Part shown: positions 41,295-50,615 of the stretch, in pieces | Position numbering within the stretch: the first letter of the stretch is position 1 | Layout of the letters: every line of letters begins with the position of its first letter | Source of the DNA: Ruminococcus sp. CAG:563 | GTDB taxonomy: Bacteria > Bacillota > Clostridia > Oscillospirales > Acutalibacteraceae | DNA length: 64,000 nt | NCBI GenBank assembly: GCA_000434915.1 | Contig: FR882085.1 | Span: 20,451-84,450, forward strand | Direction: 5' to 3' | Translations under genes and position numbers: made by a program | Notes under the pieces: model-generated | The model's database searches: none | What the model was told of the DNA's origin: nothing | Seen by the model: only the letters and a program-made list of their open reading frames with translations

Positions 41295-42221
41295 TTATTC
41301 AAATTTTTCTCCGACCTCAATTTTATGTCCTCTCAAAAAATCGGAACAGCTCATGGCCTTTTTGCCCGGAGCCTGAATCATTAAAATTTTTACACCGTTT
41401 CCGTCGCCGCAAGCAACTGTCAGTCCGCCGTCCGTTGAAACGATTTCGCCGGGTTCACCCTTAGTTTTTCCGATTTTCTCTGTCTTATGAAGCTTGTAAA
41501 TCTCACCGTTTAAGACAGATGTTGCAACCGGCCAAGGCGAAAGTCCTCTGACCTGATTATGAATTTCTTCGGCGGATTTTGTCCAGTCGACCGGACAAAG
41601 CTCCTTTGAAAGCATCGGAGCGTAATTGGAAAGCGAATCGTCCTGCTTCTCTCTTTCAAGAGTTCCGTCGATAATTTTTTTAATTGTTTTTGACATGACC
41701 TTTGCCCCGAGCGTCGAAAGCTTATCGTGAAGCTCACCGGCGGTCATGTTTTCGCCGATTTCCGTCTCCGCCTTAATCAGCATGTCTCCGGTGTCAAGCC
41801 CTGCGTCCATCTGCATGGAGGTTACGCCGCTCTTTTTCTCTCCGTTGAGAACACACCACTGAATCGGTGCAGCTCCCCTGTATCTCGGAAGAAGCGAAGC
41901 GTGAATATTGACGCAGCCGTATTTCGGCAAATCGAGAATATCCTGCGGAATTATCTTTCCGTAAGCGACAACGATTATAAGCTCGGGAGCAAGCTCCTTC
42001 AAAATTTCGTATGCCGTGCCGTCCTTCATCTTTGTCGGCTGAAAAACGGGGAGATTATATTCAACAGCCTTTTCCTTTACCGGCGGAAACTGCATTTTGT
42101 GTCCTCTGCCCTTCGGCTTATCGGGCTGAGTGAAAACTCCGACAACCTCATGGCCGTCGGAAACGAGCCTTTCAAGGCAAGGAACGGCAAATTCGGGCGT
42201 TCCCATAAATACAATTCGCAT
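41295..42221 (-). CDS. fmt: Methionyl-tRNA formyltransferase
   Basis: A 308-residue enzyme that formylates the initiator Met-tRNA. MRIVFMGTPEFAVP at the N-terminus, folate-site SLLPRYRGAAPIQW and GVTSMQMDAGLDTGDML are diagnostic. ATG 42221 chosen, with AAGGAG upstream; an in-frame extension to 42260 is outside the family. Directly follows def, its partner in N-terminal formyl-methionine processing. Confidence 0.96.
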   Translation of the reverse strand: MRIVFMGTPEFAVPCLERLVSDGHEVVGVFTQPDKPKGRGHKMQFPPVKEKAVEYNLPVFQPTKMKDGTAYEILKELAPELIIVVAYGKIIPQDILDLPKYGCVNIHASLLPRYRGAAPIQWCVLNGEKKSGVTSMQMDAGLDTGDMLIKAETEIGENMTAGELHDKLSTLGAKVMSKTIKKIIDGTLEREKQDDSLSNYAPMLSKELCPVDWTKSAEEIHNQVRGLSPWPVATSVLNGEIYKLHKTEKIGKTKGEPGEIVSTDGGLTVACGDGNGVKILMIQAPGKKAMSCSDFLRGHKIEVGEKFE

Positions 42222-42240
42222 TTGCGACAGCTCCTTCTTA

Positions 42241-42699
42241 TCAGTTGTCCTCAAGCTCACCTACAAGATGGCTCGTGTAAAGAATTCCGTCAAGGTGGTC
42301 GATCTCGTGGCAGAAGCATCTCGCCTTAAGGTCCGAGCCTTTATAAACACACCACTTGCCCTCACGGTTCTGCGCTTTAACCATAACGCTCTTCGGACGC
42401 TCGGTTACGCCGAACTTTCCGGGAAGAGAGAGACAGCCCTCCTCCTCGTGCTGCAGTTCGGGCGATCTGTCCGTAATCTCGGGATTAATAAGCTCAAGAT
42501 AACCGTCGCCGCAGTCCATTACGACAACACGGCGGAGAATTCCGACCTGAACGGCCGCAAGACCTGCGCCCTTTTCCTTATAAAGAGTATCCTTCATATC
42601 GTCAAGCAGTGTAAAAAGCCTGTCGTCGAATTTTTCGACAGAGCGGCTCTTTTTGTTGAGAATCGGATCTCCGAATTTAACAATATTTCTGATTGCCAT
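42241..42699 (-). CDS. def: Peptide deformylase
   Basis: A 152-residue metal hydrolase that removes the formyl group from nascent proteins. Three motifs: GAGLAAVQ (I), EEGCLSLPG (II) and CHEIDHLDG (III), with the metal held by the cysteine of II and the two histidines of III. ATG 42699 chosen; upstream TTG 42720 gives an unlikely extension. Lies between priA and fmt. Confidence 0.95.
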   Translation of the reverse strand: MAIRNIVKFGDPILNKKSRSVEKFDDRLFTLLDDMKDTLYKEKGAGLAAVQVGILRRVVVMDCGDGYLELINPEITDRSPELQHEEEGCLSLPGKFGVTERPKSVMVKAQNREGKWCVYKGSDLKARCFCHEIDHLDGILYTSHLVGELEDN

Positions 42700-42723
42700 T
42701 TCAATAATCGAACCTTTCAAATT

Positions 42724-45171
42724 CTAAAGTATATTTTCGGGATTTATATCTATATAAACGGATACATCATTGTATGCCCTGTCCGAACCGGTATATTTCA
42801 ACAGCTCGTTCATCAAGGCTCTGAAACGCTTTGTATTTTTGCATTTCAGAATCAATCTGTATCTGAATTTATTGCTGATTTTGGAAACTCTCGCCGTCAT
42901 TGGGCCGAGAGCTATAATTTTTAAATCGTTGTATTCGCCGCCGAGCTTTTCCTTGAGCTTGTCGGTAAATTTTTGCGAAGCAACCCTGACCTTAGGTTCG
43001 TTTTCGCCGATAAAGCCGATAAGACAGATATCGCAATAAGGCGGATAAATGAGCATTTTTCTTGTTTTCAGCTCATCCTTAAAGAAAGCGTCGTAATCCT
43101 GCCGTGCGGCAATTTGAATAACGTCATTTTCGGGGTTGCAGGTCTGTATGACCGCCGTTCCCTCATATCGGCCTCTGCCGGCTCTGCCGACAACCTGCGT
43201 GAGCAAATCGAAGGTTCTCTCCTGGCTTCTGAAATCGTCGTTATTGAGCTGCTGATCGGCATTGATAACGCCGACGAGCGTAACATTTTCAAAGTCAAGA
43301 CCCTTTGCGACCATCTGCGTGCCGAGGAGGATATCATATTTGCCGTCGGCAAAGTCTTTCAGCTTGTTCTCATGCGAATAGCGTCCCATTGTGCTGTCGG
43401 CGTCCATTCTGAGAATTCGTGCTTCAGGGAATAACGTCGCAAGCTCATCCTCAATCTTCTGCGTTCCCGTGCCCGAATATCTGACGTCATGCGAGCCGCA
43501 CTCGGGACAAATTTCGGTAAATGGCTCGGAATAACCGCAGTAATGGCACATGAGCCTGCCGTTTGCATGATGATAGGTCATTGAAATACTGCATGACGGA
43601 CAGGTCAGAACATGACCGCACGCCCTGCATTCCGCAAAGGTGTTGTAGCCTCTGCGATTGATAAGTAAAATCGACTGCCTGCCGTTTTCAAGGTTGTATT
43701 GCAGTCTCGATCTCAGCTCCTCGCTGAAATTGGAGGATTGCGACAATGCTTCCGTCAGCATATCGACAATCCGCACCTCGGGAAGAACCGAGCTTGAATA
43801 GCGCTTTGTAAGTCTGTTGATTGTATACTGCCCCGCCTGTGCCTTTGCAAATGTTTCAATGCTCGGCGTTGCGCTGGAGAAAACAAGAAGTGCCTTATGA
43901 TAGGCACAGCGAAAACGTGCCACGTCCTTTGCGCCGTATCTCGGCGTCTGCTCGGATTTGTATGTATGCTCCTGTTCCTCATCAATGATTATCAGACCGA
44001 GGTTTTCAAGCGGAGCAAACACGGCGCTTCTTGTGCCGACAACAATCCTGACATTTTCATTTCTGACTCTTTTCCATTCGTCAAGCCGCTGACCTGCCGA
44101 AAGTGCGCTGTGAAAAACTGCGACCTCCCTGCCGTAGCGGTTCATAAACAGATTAAGAGTCTGCGGTGTAAGAGCAATTTCCGGCACCATGACGATAACG
44201 TTTTTGCCCCTATCGAGCATCTCGTCGATCAATCTCAGGTAAACCATGGTTTTGCCGCTGCCCGTAACTCCGTAGAGAAGCGAAGCTCCGCCCCCGCCCG
44301 AGAAATATTGCCCAAGCATGTTTTCAAAGGCTTTTTGCTGCTCGTCATTGAGAATGATTTCTTCTCGTTGCGGTGCAACAGTCTTATTTTCGTAAGGGTC
44401 ACGGTAAATCTCGTTGTCGAAAATCTCAACAAGTCCTTTTTTCTCGAGAGCCTGTACTACTGATGCCGTAAATCCCGTGAAATAGCAAAGCTCCTTGACC
44501 GAAACGGTTCCTATATCATTGAGAACATCGAGAACTTCAAGCTGTTTTTTGGTCAGCTTTTCTGTCGTTTCAAGGATTTCTCTGCCGCCCTCCGTCAGTC
44601 TGACTGTTTTAACTGTCAGGTCGCCTGTTTTTCGCACGGAATCAAAATTTCTGATCAACAGACCTTTCTTTACCATCTTTTCAAGAAGTGAAATTTCAGG
44701 CGTGAAGCCAAGCTTTTTGAGAAGCCTTTCACCCTCAACATAGCCCTTTTGAGAGAGAAGAAAATTATAAATCTGCTTTTCGTCCGCCGAACAGTCGTCT
44801 AAACTGACATTCGGAACGGCTGTGTAGGTAGTAACGGTTCTGTGGCACATGCCGGACGGCAAAACAGCCTTTGCGGCTTCAAAATAGGTGCAAAAAGTTC
44901 TTTCCTTAAGCCATTCGACAAGCTTGAGCATCTCGTCATTGAGAACCGGAGCTTCGTCGATAACCTGAGAAATTCGTTTTAATTTTTCTTCACCGTTATA
45001 GCTTGAAACAGCGAGGACAACGCCCTGACGGCACTTGTTTCCCCTGCCGAAAGGCACAAGAACACGGCAGCCGGGAGAACATTCCTCGTCGCCGAGGAGG
45101 TATGAAAAAGGCTTGTCAAAGGAAAACGCAGAGTTTTCCACGGCAACAGCCGCAACTTTTTCGACAGTCAT
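42724..45171 (-). CDS. priA: Primosomal protein N' (replication restart helicase)
   Basis: An 815-residue superfamily 2 helicase that reloads the replisome at stalled forks. The 3'-DNA-binding domain comes first, then Walker A GVTGSGKT (near residue 300), DEEQ Walker B, the zinc-binding cysteine cluster (CRACG, CPSC, CHYCG, CPECG; about 510-550) and QVVGRAGR (motif VI). Strong GGAGG ribosome binding site. Length usual for PriA. Confidence 0.96.
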   Translation of the reverse strand: MTVEKVAAVAVENSAFSFDKPFSYLLGDEECSPGCRVLVPFGRGNKCRQGVVLAVSSYNGEEKLKRISQVIDEAPVLNDEMLKLVEWLKERTFCTYFEAAKAVLPSGMCHRTVTTYTAVPNVSLDDCSADEKQIYNFLLSQKGYVEGERLLKKLGFTPEISLLEKMVKKGLLIRNFDSVRKTGDLTVKTVRLTEGGREILETTEKLTKKQLEVLDVLNDIGTVSVKELCYFTGFTASVVQALEKKGLVEIFDNEIYRDPYENKTVAPQREEIILNDEQQKAFENMLGQYFSGGGGASLLYGVTGSGKTMVYLRLIDEMLDRGKNVIVMVPEIALTPQTLNLFMNRYGREVAVFHSALSAGQRLDEWKRVRNENVRIVVGTRSAVFAPLENLGLIIIDEEQEHTYKSEQTPRYGAKDVARFRCAYHKALLVFSSATPSIETFAKAQAGQYTINRLTKRYSSSVLPEVRIVDMLTEALSQSSNFSEELRSRLQYNLENGRQSILLINRRGYNTFAECRACGHVLTCPSCSISMTYHHANGRLMCHYCGYSEPFTEICPECGSHDVRYSGTGTQKIEDELATLFPEARILRMDADSTMGRYSHENKLKDFADGKYDILLGTQMVAKGLDFENVTLVGVINADQQLNNDDFRSQERTFDLLTQVVGRAGRGRYEGTAVIQTCNPENDVIQIAARQDYDAFFKDELKTRKMLIYPPYCDICLIGFIGENEPKVRVASQKFTDKLKEKLGGEYNDLKIIALGPMTARVSKISNKFRYRLILKCKNTKRFRALMNELLKYTGSDRAYNDVSVYIDINPENIL

Positions 45172-45206
45172 TTTGTACCTCCGTAATTATTTAAGAATTA
45201 ACGATA

Positions 45207-45440
45207 TTAAAGATCCTTGATCTCGTCCGGCTCAACAATTTCATACTTGTTGTTAAGGATTTCGTCAAGAGCGATGCTTACCGGCTTCTCAACAAGGATA
45301 ATTCCATCCTCTTCGGCTTCCTCGGAGATCTCTCTTGCACGCTTTGCAGTTGCTCTGACAAGAGAATAGCGGCTGATGTGATTTGAAAGCACTGAGCTTA
45401 AATCCGGATTGAATTTGAAATTTTTGTTCTGATCAAACAT
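45207..45440 (-). CDS. rpoZ: RNA polymerase omega subunit
   Basis: A 77-residue subunit that helps fold and keep the beta' subunit. SRYSLVRATAKRAREI is the conserved core, and it ends in a short acidic tail. ATG 45440 with GAGG 9 bases upstream; the gene overlaps the end of gmk by 8 bases. In B. subtilis coaBC lies between rpoZ and priA; here it is absent. Confidence 0.93.
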   Translation of the reverse strand: MFDQNKNFKFNPDLSSVLSNHISRYSLVRATAKRAREISEEAEEDGIILVEKPVSIALDEILNNKYEIVEPDEIKDL

Positions 45441-46047
45441 TTTTACATACCTCACTAAAAAATTTATTACATCTGCTTACTTTGTGTGTTTCGGCAGTGA
45501 TAATCGTTTTTATATCGTCAACGGCGTCCTGAAGATCGTCATTGATAACAACATAGTCATATTCGTTGCGGCATCGCTCAATTTCCCTGATAGCGATTTT
45601 CAAGCGGCGGAGAACATCGTCCTCCTCCTCGCTTCCACGGTTGCGAAGCCGAGTTTCAAGAATCTCCATGCTCGGCGGCATGATAAATATACTGACGGCA
45701 TCGGGATACATCCTTTTGATATTTCCTGCTCCCTGCACGTCAATTTTCAAAATTACAATATGTCCGTCATCAAGCCATTTATCGACAGGTCCTTTCGGAG
45801 TGCCGTAGTAGTTAACGCCGTAACGTGCATATTCAAGCAGCTCGCCGTTTTCAACCGCATCCAGGAAATCCTCTTCACTGACAAACATATAATCTATTCC
45901 GTTTACTTCGGAATCTCTCGGCTTTCTCGTTGTCATTGAAACCGATTTTGTAATATCAATATCCGATTTAAAAAGCTCGGCAATGACTGTATCTTTTCCG
46001 GAGCCTGCCGGACCCGAAAGAATAACCAGCATTCCGTTATTCTTCAT
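45433..46047 (-). CDS. gmk: Guanylate kinase
   Basis: A 204-residue kinase converting GMP to GDP. P-loop GPAGSGKDT near residue 12, GMP-binding [16 protein letters not shown] and [13 protein letters not shown]. Start at ATG 46047 ([12 protein letters not shown]), with GAGG upstream, overlapping the end of remA. Gene order yicC-remA-gmk-rpoZ is that of most Firmicutes. Confidence 0.95.
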   Translation of the reverse strand: MKNNGMLVILSGPAGSGKDTVIAELFKSDIDITKSVSMTTRKPRDSEVNGIDYMFVSEEDFLDAVENGELLEYARYGVNYYGTPKGPVDKWLDDGHIVILKIDVQGAGNIKRMYPDAVSIFIMPPSMEILETRLRNRGSEEEDDVLRRLKIAIREIERCRNEYDYVVINDDLQDAVDDIKTIITAETHKVSRCNKFFSEVCKNV

Positions 46048-46306
46048 CGTCCTCATCCTCCTCATAATCCTTGTCCTCATCGAGTCTATTGGCAACCGTC
46101 TCGGCCTGAAGATAGGTCAGAATAACCTGATCGCAGTCCGTAATGATAACCGCTCTCGTTCTTCTGCCGTGGGTTGCGTCAATAAGAGTACCCTTCTCCT
46201 TGCAGTCCTGAACTATTCGCTTGATCGGAGCCGATTCGGGGCTTACGATAGCAATAATTCTGTCCGCATTAACCATATTGCCGAAGCCGATATTGATAAG
46301 CTTCAT
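46037..46306 (-). CDS. remA: RemA-family DNA-binding regulator (DUF370)
   Basis: An 89-residue protein matching Rem[20 protein letters not shown] at the start and [19 protein letters not shown] in the middle. RemA in B. subtilis forms rings that wrap DNA and activates matrix and osmoprotection genes. The C-terminal 12 residues are almost all acidic, longer than in the Bacillus protein. Position between yicC and gmk is conserved. Confidence 0.93.
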   Translation of the reverse strand: MKLINIGFGNMVNADRIIAIVSPESAPIKRIVQDCKEKGTLIDATHGRRTRAVIITDCDQVILTYLQAETVANRLDEDKDYEEDEDDEE

Positions 46307-46318
46307 ACTTTCACCCCG

Positions 46319-47197
46319 TTATTCGATATTTTGAACCTGCTCACGAATTTTTTCAACCTCAGACTTGATTTCAAGAACGCGTCTTGCAATCTCAACGTCG
46401 TTTGCCTTTGAACCGATGGTGTTTGCCTCACGGTTGATTTCCTGAACAAGGAAGTCCATCTTTCTGCCGATAGCCTCGGTCGAATTGAAGAAGTCCTTGA
46501 GCTGAGAAATGTGGCTTCTAAGACGCACGGTTTCCTCGGCGACGGCAATCTTATCAGCATATATTGCCGCTTCGGTAAGAAGTCTCGCTTCTTCAACGTG
46601 GATATCGCCGAGAAGCTCCTGCATTCTTGCAAGCAGCTTTTCGTTGTATTCCCTGACCGTCTCTGGAGAACGCTCCTCAACGAATTCAACATAAGAAAGT
46701 ATAAGGTCGGCTCTTGAAACAATATCGTCACGGAGCTTTTGGCCCTCAACCTCACGCATATTGATGAATTTATCCACAGCCTTTTCGGCAACTGCTTTAA
46801 CAGCGTTCCATATCTTGTCCTCGTCGGCCTCCGCCTTGCGGATAACAAGAACATCGTTCATTCTTGCAAGAAGACCTGCATTAAGGTTGTTCTCGATTCC
46901 GTAGGTCTCGGAAAGCTCATTGAAAGCCTTCACATATCCGTCGGCAAGGGATTTGTTAACCTCGACAACAACAGTGTCGTCCTCAAGGTTGTCCACCTGA
47001 ACGTAGCACTCAATCTTGCCTCTTGAAACCTTTGACTGAACAAAGGATTTTAGCTTCTCGTCAAGAAATCCGTAATTTCTCGGAACTCTTGACGAAAAAT
47101 CAAAATATCTGTGATTTACGCTTTTAATTTCAACGGCGACATTCATTCCGTCAACCATTTCCTGACATCGGCCGTAGCCTGTCATGCTTTTAACCAT
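46319..47197 (-). CDS. yicC: YicC-family endoribonuclease
   Basis: A 292-residue protein starting MVKSMTGYGRCQ, the YicC signature, with EIKSVNHRYFDF and the C-terminal GRKMDFLVQEINREANTIGSK region that is highly conserved. YicC proteins are RNases acting on small RNAs in E. coli. ATG 47197 chosen because the family always begins there; the ribosome binding site is weak. Confidence 0.93.
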   Translation of the reverse strand: MVKSMTGYGRCQEMVDGMNVAVEIKSVNHRYFDFSSRVPRNYGFLDEKLKSFVQSKVSRGKIECYVQVDNLEDDTVVVEVNKSLADGYVKAFNELSETYGIENNLNAGLLARMNDVLVIRKAEADEDKIWNAVKAVAEKAVDKFINMREVEGQKLRDDIVSRADLILSYVEFVEERSPETVREYNEKLLARMQELLGDIHVEEARLLTEAAIYADKIAVAEETVRLRSHISQLKDFFNSTEAIGRKMDFLVQEINREANTIGSKANDVEIARRVLEIKSEVEKIREQVQNIE

Positions 47198-47216
47198 AAT
47201 AAACCAACTTCCCGAA

Positions 47217-47585
47217 TTATTTTTTCTTGCAGCAGCTTCCCGCAAGCAGCTCGGGGATCTCCCCTTCAAGTATATTATCTTTATTTTCTTTAAAGCCGAG
47301 TGTTTTCGCAACATTAACACCGCTTACGGCCTTGTAATAAGCAATATAAACTCCTCGGTTTGCTCCGTAGTTCAGCGAGCTTCTGATGAAGCCCTCAACC
47401 GTTTCATCGTCGCTCTCGGTCACAACGTCAATGATTTCCATCGTGTAGCCGTTGAGCCTGAAAACGGAAAAGCCGCACTCTGCACCGCCATTAGCTATAT
47501 CAAAACCCAAGTAACCGTTTAACGTTTTGTCATTGCAAAACGGCTCGGGGAGCTTATCGCTCGCAACAGGTGAAAATTTAATCAT
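47217..47585 (-). CDS. Small acetyltransferase-like (GNAT) protein
   Basis: A 122-residue protein with a GNAT-like pattern: strand-rich start, EIIDVVTESDDETVEGFIRS helix, then GVYIAYY and VAKTLGFKE as the last strand/helix of the fold. It lacks the clear acetyl-CoA loop (R/QxxGxG/A), so activity is uncertain. The C-terminus ends in CCKKK. Sits between rluB and yicC with gaps of 9 and 19 bases. Confidence 0.6.
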   Translation of the reverse strand: MIKFSPVASDKLPEPFCNDKTLNGYLGFDIANGGAECGFSVFRLNGYTMEIIDVVTESDDETVEGFIRSSLNYGANRGVYIAYYKAVSGVNVAKTLGFKENKDNILEGEIPELLAGSCCKKK

Positions 47586-47594
47586 ATTATCACC

Positions 47595-48338
47595 TCAAAA
47601 TTTATTAACCTTCATGCCCGATGAAACCATGAGCTTGTGAACCTCGTCCTCTTTAAGCTCACGCCATTTTCCCGGAGGAAGCATTCCGAGCTTCAGGGAA
47701 CCCATTGAAGTTCTCTTGAGCCTTGCGACCTCAAGACCGAGCGATTCGCACATCTTTCTTATCTGACGGTTCCTGCCCTCGTAGAGAACGATCTCCATAA
47801 CAACTCTGTTACCCTGCTTTTCGATAATATGAGCGTCGGCCGGAGCGGTAATTCTTCCGTCGATTTCCATGCCTGTTGCAAAAGCAGTAAGCATGTCCTC
47901 CGTCACATCGGGACGAACCGTAACACGGTAGGTCTTTGGAATGTGCTTTGACGGATGTGTCATGTGATTTGCAAATTCACCGTCATTCGTCATGAGCAAA
48001 AGTCCCTCTGAGTCCTTATCGAGTCTGCCGACGGGGTAAACCCTTGCGCCGACGTCACGGACAAGCTCAGCAACACACTTTCTGCCCATTTCGTCATCCA
48101 TGGTCGTAATATAACCTCTCGGTTTATGAAGCATAATATAATAATGCTTCCTGCTTCCGACAATTTTTCTGCCGCTGACGGTAACAGTGTCATGCTTCGG
48201 GCTGATTTTATCGCCGATTTGTGCAACCTTACCGTTCACCTTAACCTTACCCTGGGCGATAAGCTCCTCTGCCTTACGGCGTGAAGCAACCGCACACATG
48301 GAAAGGTATTTTTGAAGCCTGATTCTATCATCAGTCAT
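47595..48338 (-). CDS. rluB: Pseudouridine synthase, RluB/RsuA family
   Basis: A 247-residue rRNA pseudouridine synthase. S4 RNA-binding domain at residues 6-55 (RLQKYLSMCAVASRRKAEEL), then the catalytic domain with the aspartate in VYPVGRLDKDSEGLLLMTNDG and LYEGRNRQIRKM near the end. Probably modifies 23S rRNA. Start overlaps the dacF stop by 4 bases. Confidence 0.93.
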   Translation of the reverse strand: MTDDRIRLQKYLSMCAVASRRKAEELIAQGKVKVNGKVAQIGDKISPKHDTVTVSGRKIVGSRKHYYIMLHKPRGYITTMDDEMGRKCVAELVRDVGARVYPVGRLDKDSEGLLLMTNDGEFANHMTHPSKHIPKTYRVTVRPDVTEDMLTAFATGMEIDGRITAPADAHIIEKQGNRVVMEIVLYEGRNRQIRKMCESLGLEVARLKRTSMGSLKLGMLPPGKWRELKEDEVHKLMVSSGMKVNKF

Positions 48339-49453
48339 TTTAAAAATCTCTCCTTAATTCTTTGAAAGAAGCTTTTTTCTTCCTGCTTTTGTTCCTGGAC
48401 GTCAATATTCTCCGCCGCAACAATATCCGCTGAACCGATATTTTTTCCGTCAAGGTAAAATTTAACCTCACCGAGTCTATCGCCTTTTTTGATCGGGGCA
48501 TATGCGAATTTATCAACAACGAGCTTTTGAACCGGATTTCTTTGTTCCGAACTGTCATATTCAAACTGTGCACAGCAAAGCTTGCATTTTTCAACATTTC
48601 CACCGACGACATCTATCGTTTGTGGAATTGCAGGTTTGAAAACATACCTTTTAAGTCTTGAAAAGCCGTAGTCAAGCATAAGCTTGTGGTCATTCCAGTC
48701 GTTCGGGGCATTGAGCGTCACGGCAACAAGGCCCGTTCCATCCTTTTCGGCATAGGAAACAAGGCAGCGGCCGCTCTTTTTCGTAAAGCCCGTCTTGATT
48801 CCAAACGCATATTTGTAGCTCTCCAAAAGCCGGTTGTGATTATACAAGGTTCGCTTGTACGGCGGGTTTCCGTAGCTTAATGTTACCTTTTTCGACGAGC
48901 AAACAGATCTGAACACTGGATCATTAACCGCATATCTGCCCAAAAGAGCCATATCGTAAGCGGTCGAATAATGATTTTTGTCATCAAGACCCGACGGTGT
49001 TACAAAGTTCGTATTATCCATGCCGATTTCTTTAGCTTTGGCGTTCATTTTCTTTGCGAAGTTTTCAACATTTCCGCCGAGATAATATGCCGTAACGTTT
49101 GCGGCGTCATTTCCCGACGGCAAAAGCATACCGTAAATCAGCTCGTATAAAGATACACTGTCACCGGGAAGAAGCCCCATTGAGGTTCCCTCAACCTGAA
49201 TCATTTCTTTTGATACCGTGATTTCGTCATGCAATTTGCCCGACTGCGCCGCAAGAAGTGATGTCATTATCTTAGTTGTGCTCGCCATCGAATGATGCTC
49301 ATAGGCATTTTTCTGAAATATGACCTCGCCCGTCTGCTGAGATATCAGCACGGCACATTCTGCTGATACGTCGGAACTCTCAAGCGCAGAAACACTAACC
49401 GTCATCATACAAAAAACAGTCAAAAAAAGTATTATTTTTTTTAGCAAATCCAT
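48335..49453 (-). CDS. dacF: D-alanyl-D-alanine carboxypeptidase, DacF type
   Basis: A 372-residue penicillin-binding protein 5 family enzyme that trims peptidoglycan stem peptides. Signal peptide at residues 1-23, active-site STTK (near 56), SGN (near 110) and KTG (near 220). PBP5-type C-terminal domain and a short basic amphipathic end (FFQRIKERFLK). ATG 49453 is my choice, though a TTG six bases inside has a better-placed ribosome binding site. Next to gerW and prkC-cluster genes, consistent with wall or spore cortex work. Confidence 0.9.
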   Translation of the reverse strand: MDLLKKIILFLTVFCMMTVSVSALESSDVSAECAVLISQQTGEVIFQKNAYEHHSMASTTKIMTSLLAAQSGKLHDEITVSKEMIQVEGTSMGLLPGDSVSLYELIYGMLLPSGNDAANVTAYYLGGNVENFAKKMNAKAKEIGMDNTNFVTPSGLDDKNHYSTAYDMALLGRYAVNDPVFRSVCSSKKVTLSYGNPPYKRTLYNHNRLLESYKYAFGIKTGFTKKSGRCLVSYAEKDGTGLVAVTLNAPNDWNDHKLMLDYGFSRLKRYVFKPAIPQTIDVVGGNVEKCKLCCAQFEYDSSEQRNPVQKLVVDKFAYAPIKKGDRLGEVKFYLDGKNIGSADIVAAENIDVQEQKQEEKSFFQRIKERFLK

Positions 49454-49495
49454 CACCTGCCATATAAAAGCTATATGCACAGGCAGGGTTAAATA

Positions 49496-49912
49496 TTAGT
49501 CCTCAACAAAAACGGAATCTTCCTTGTCGTCCTTTTTGTCGCCGTTGAACTTATTGACAATATCGCCGACCTTATTAACAACGTCGGGAACCATACCGAT
49601 AATTCTCTCTGCGGAGCTTTCGGAGCCTTCGCAGATGTACTTAACGCTGACTTCGCCCTTATTGATAACAAGGAATGCAACGGGAGAAATCGTTACTCCT
49701 GCTCCGCCGCCGCCGCCGAAAAGCTCCTTAGCGCTCTTTGACGGAAAATCCGAACCGCCCGAAGCAAAGCCGTAGGTAACCTTTGAGATCGGAATAACCT
49801 TGATTCCGTCGCCTGCGTCGATAGGATCACCGATAATTGTTTGGCAGTCAACCATGTCCTTAATCTTATCGATGGCTGTTGCAAGAATTCCTGATGCTGA
49901 CTGATCTTTCAT
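49496..49912 (-). CDS. gerW: GerW-family sporulation protein (YtfJ)
   Basis: A 138-residue protein matching GerW/YtfJ: IIGDPIDAGDGIKVIPISKVTYGF, then a glycine-rich run (FGGGGGAGVTISPVAF) and VVNKVGDIVNKF. In B. subtilis GerW is a forespore protein needed for normal germination. It follows the DUF2953 (YtfI-like) gene by 2 bases, the same pairing as ytfI-ytfJ. Confidence 0.9.
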   Translation of the reverse strand: MKDQSASGILATAIDKIKDMVDCQTIIGDPIDAGDGIKVIPISKVTYGFASGGSDFPSKSAKELFGGGGGAGVTISPVAFLVINKGEVSVKYICEGSESSAERIIGMVPDVVNKVGDIVNKFNGDKKDDKEDSVFVED

Positions 49913-49914
49913 GT

Positions 49915-50598
49915 TTAGTCCGCCTTTCTATTTGTATTATTGTTTGAAGATTTATTATTTGAAATAACAACTTTTAAAAGCTGTTTCAATAAGCTGAAAA
50001 CAAGTGCAATTCCGGCATTTATCAATGCTCTCGGAATAAATGCGGTCTTTGTAACAAACTCAACGGTCGTTTTTTCGCCGCAGTAATCGGCAAAAACATT
50101 GACCTTGTAGTCCTTGACTTTCATATTAGAACAGATGAATCCGAGCGACGGATACAAGGCTGAACAAACCTTGCCGTACTTTATCGCGGTTGCGGCTGCG
50201 TCATCCTCCGTGATATGAATATCAAGACGGAACTTTTTAATTATAACGGCACGCTTAATGAATTTGACCGAGAATCGTTTAAGTGCCGCCACGCAGTTGT
50301 TGAGAAGCTCGATAACTCCCGCCAAGCCCTGATTATTGTAAAAGGTCTTGAGGAAATTTTCCTTCTTGGGCTTCGGCTTTTCTTCTTTCTTCTCTTCTGG
50401 CTTCTCCTCTTTCTTTTCCTCTTTCGGCTTTTCTTCTTTTTTCTTTTTTTCCGGGAAAGGATAAAGATCGAATTTCAGGAAAAGCCACGAAACCTTACAC
50501 CGAACCGCATCGGTGTATTCAAGATCAAGAACGACAGGAATGCTCAAAACTATAACAAAAAATGCAATAATTCCGAGAATTATGTATAATGCTGTCAT
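49915..50598 (-). CDS. DUF2953 membrane protein (YtfI-like)
   Basis: A 227-residue protein with an N-terminal membrane helix (residues 2-23) and a long charged linker of lysine and glutamate (about 50-80), then a conserved DUF2953 domain (about 80-215) with strands such as RFSVKFIKRAVIIKKFRLDIHIT. Function not established; always next to gerW. The Lys/Glu/Pro linker is a low-complexity repeat. Confidence 0.85.
   Translation of the reverse strand: MTALYIILGIIAFFVIVLSIPVVLDLEYTDAVRCKVSWLFLKFDLYPFPEKKKKEEKPKEEKKEEKPEEKKEEKPKPKKENFLKTFYNNQGLAGVIELLNNCVAALKRFSVKFIKRAVIIKKFRLDIHITEDDAAATAIKYGKVCSALYPSLGFICSNMKVKDYKVNVFADYCGEKTTVEFVTKTAFIPRALINAGIALVFSLLKQLLKVVISNNKSSNNNTNRKAD
50360..50451 (-). repeat. 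Low-complexity Lys/Glu/Pro coding repeat in DUF2953 gene
   Basis: About 90 bases coding for repeated units of the type KEEKPKEEKKEEKP. It forms a charged, flexible linker between the membrane helix and the folded domain. Such runs change length easily by slippage. Confidence 0.8.
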
Positions 50599-50615
50599 TC
50601 AATCACCTCCGTGGT

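Noticed and set aside
42130..42924. Plus-strand frame of 264 codons across fmt, def and priA
   Set aside because: Spans three well supported minus-strand genes.
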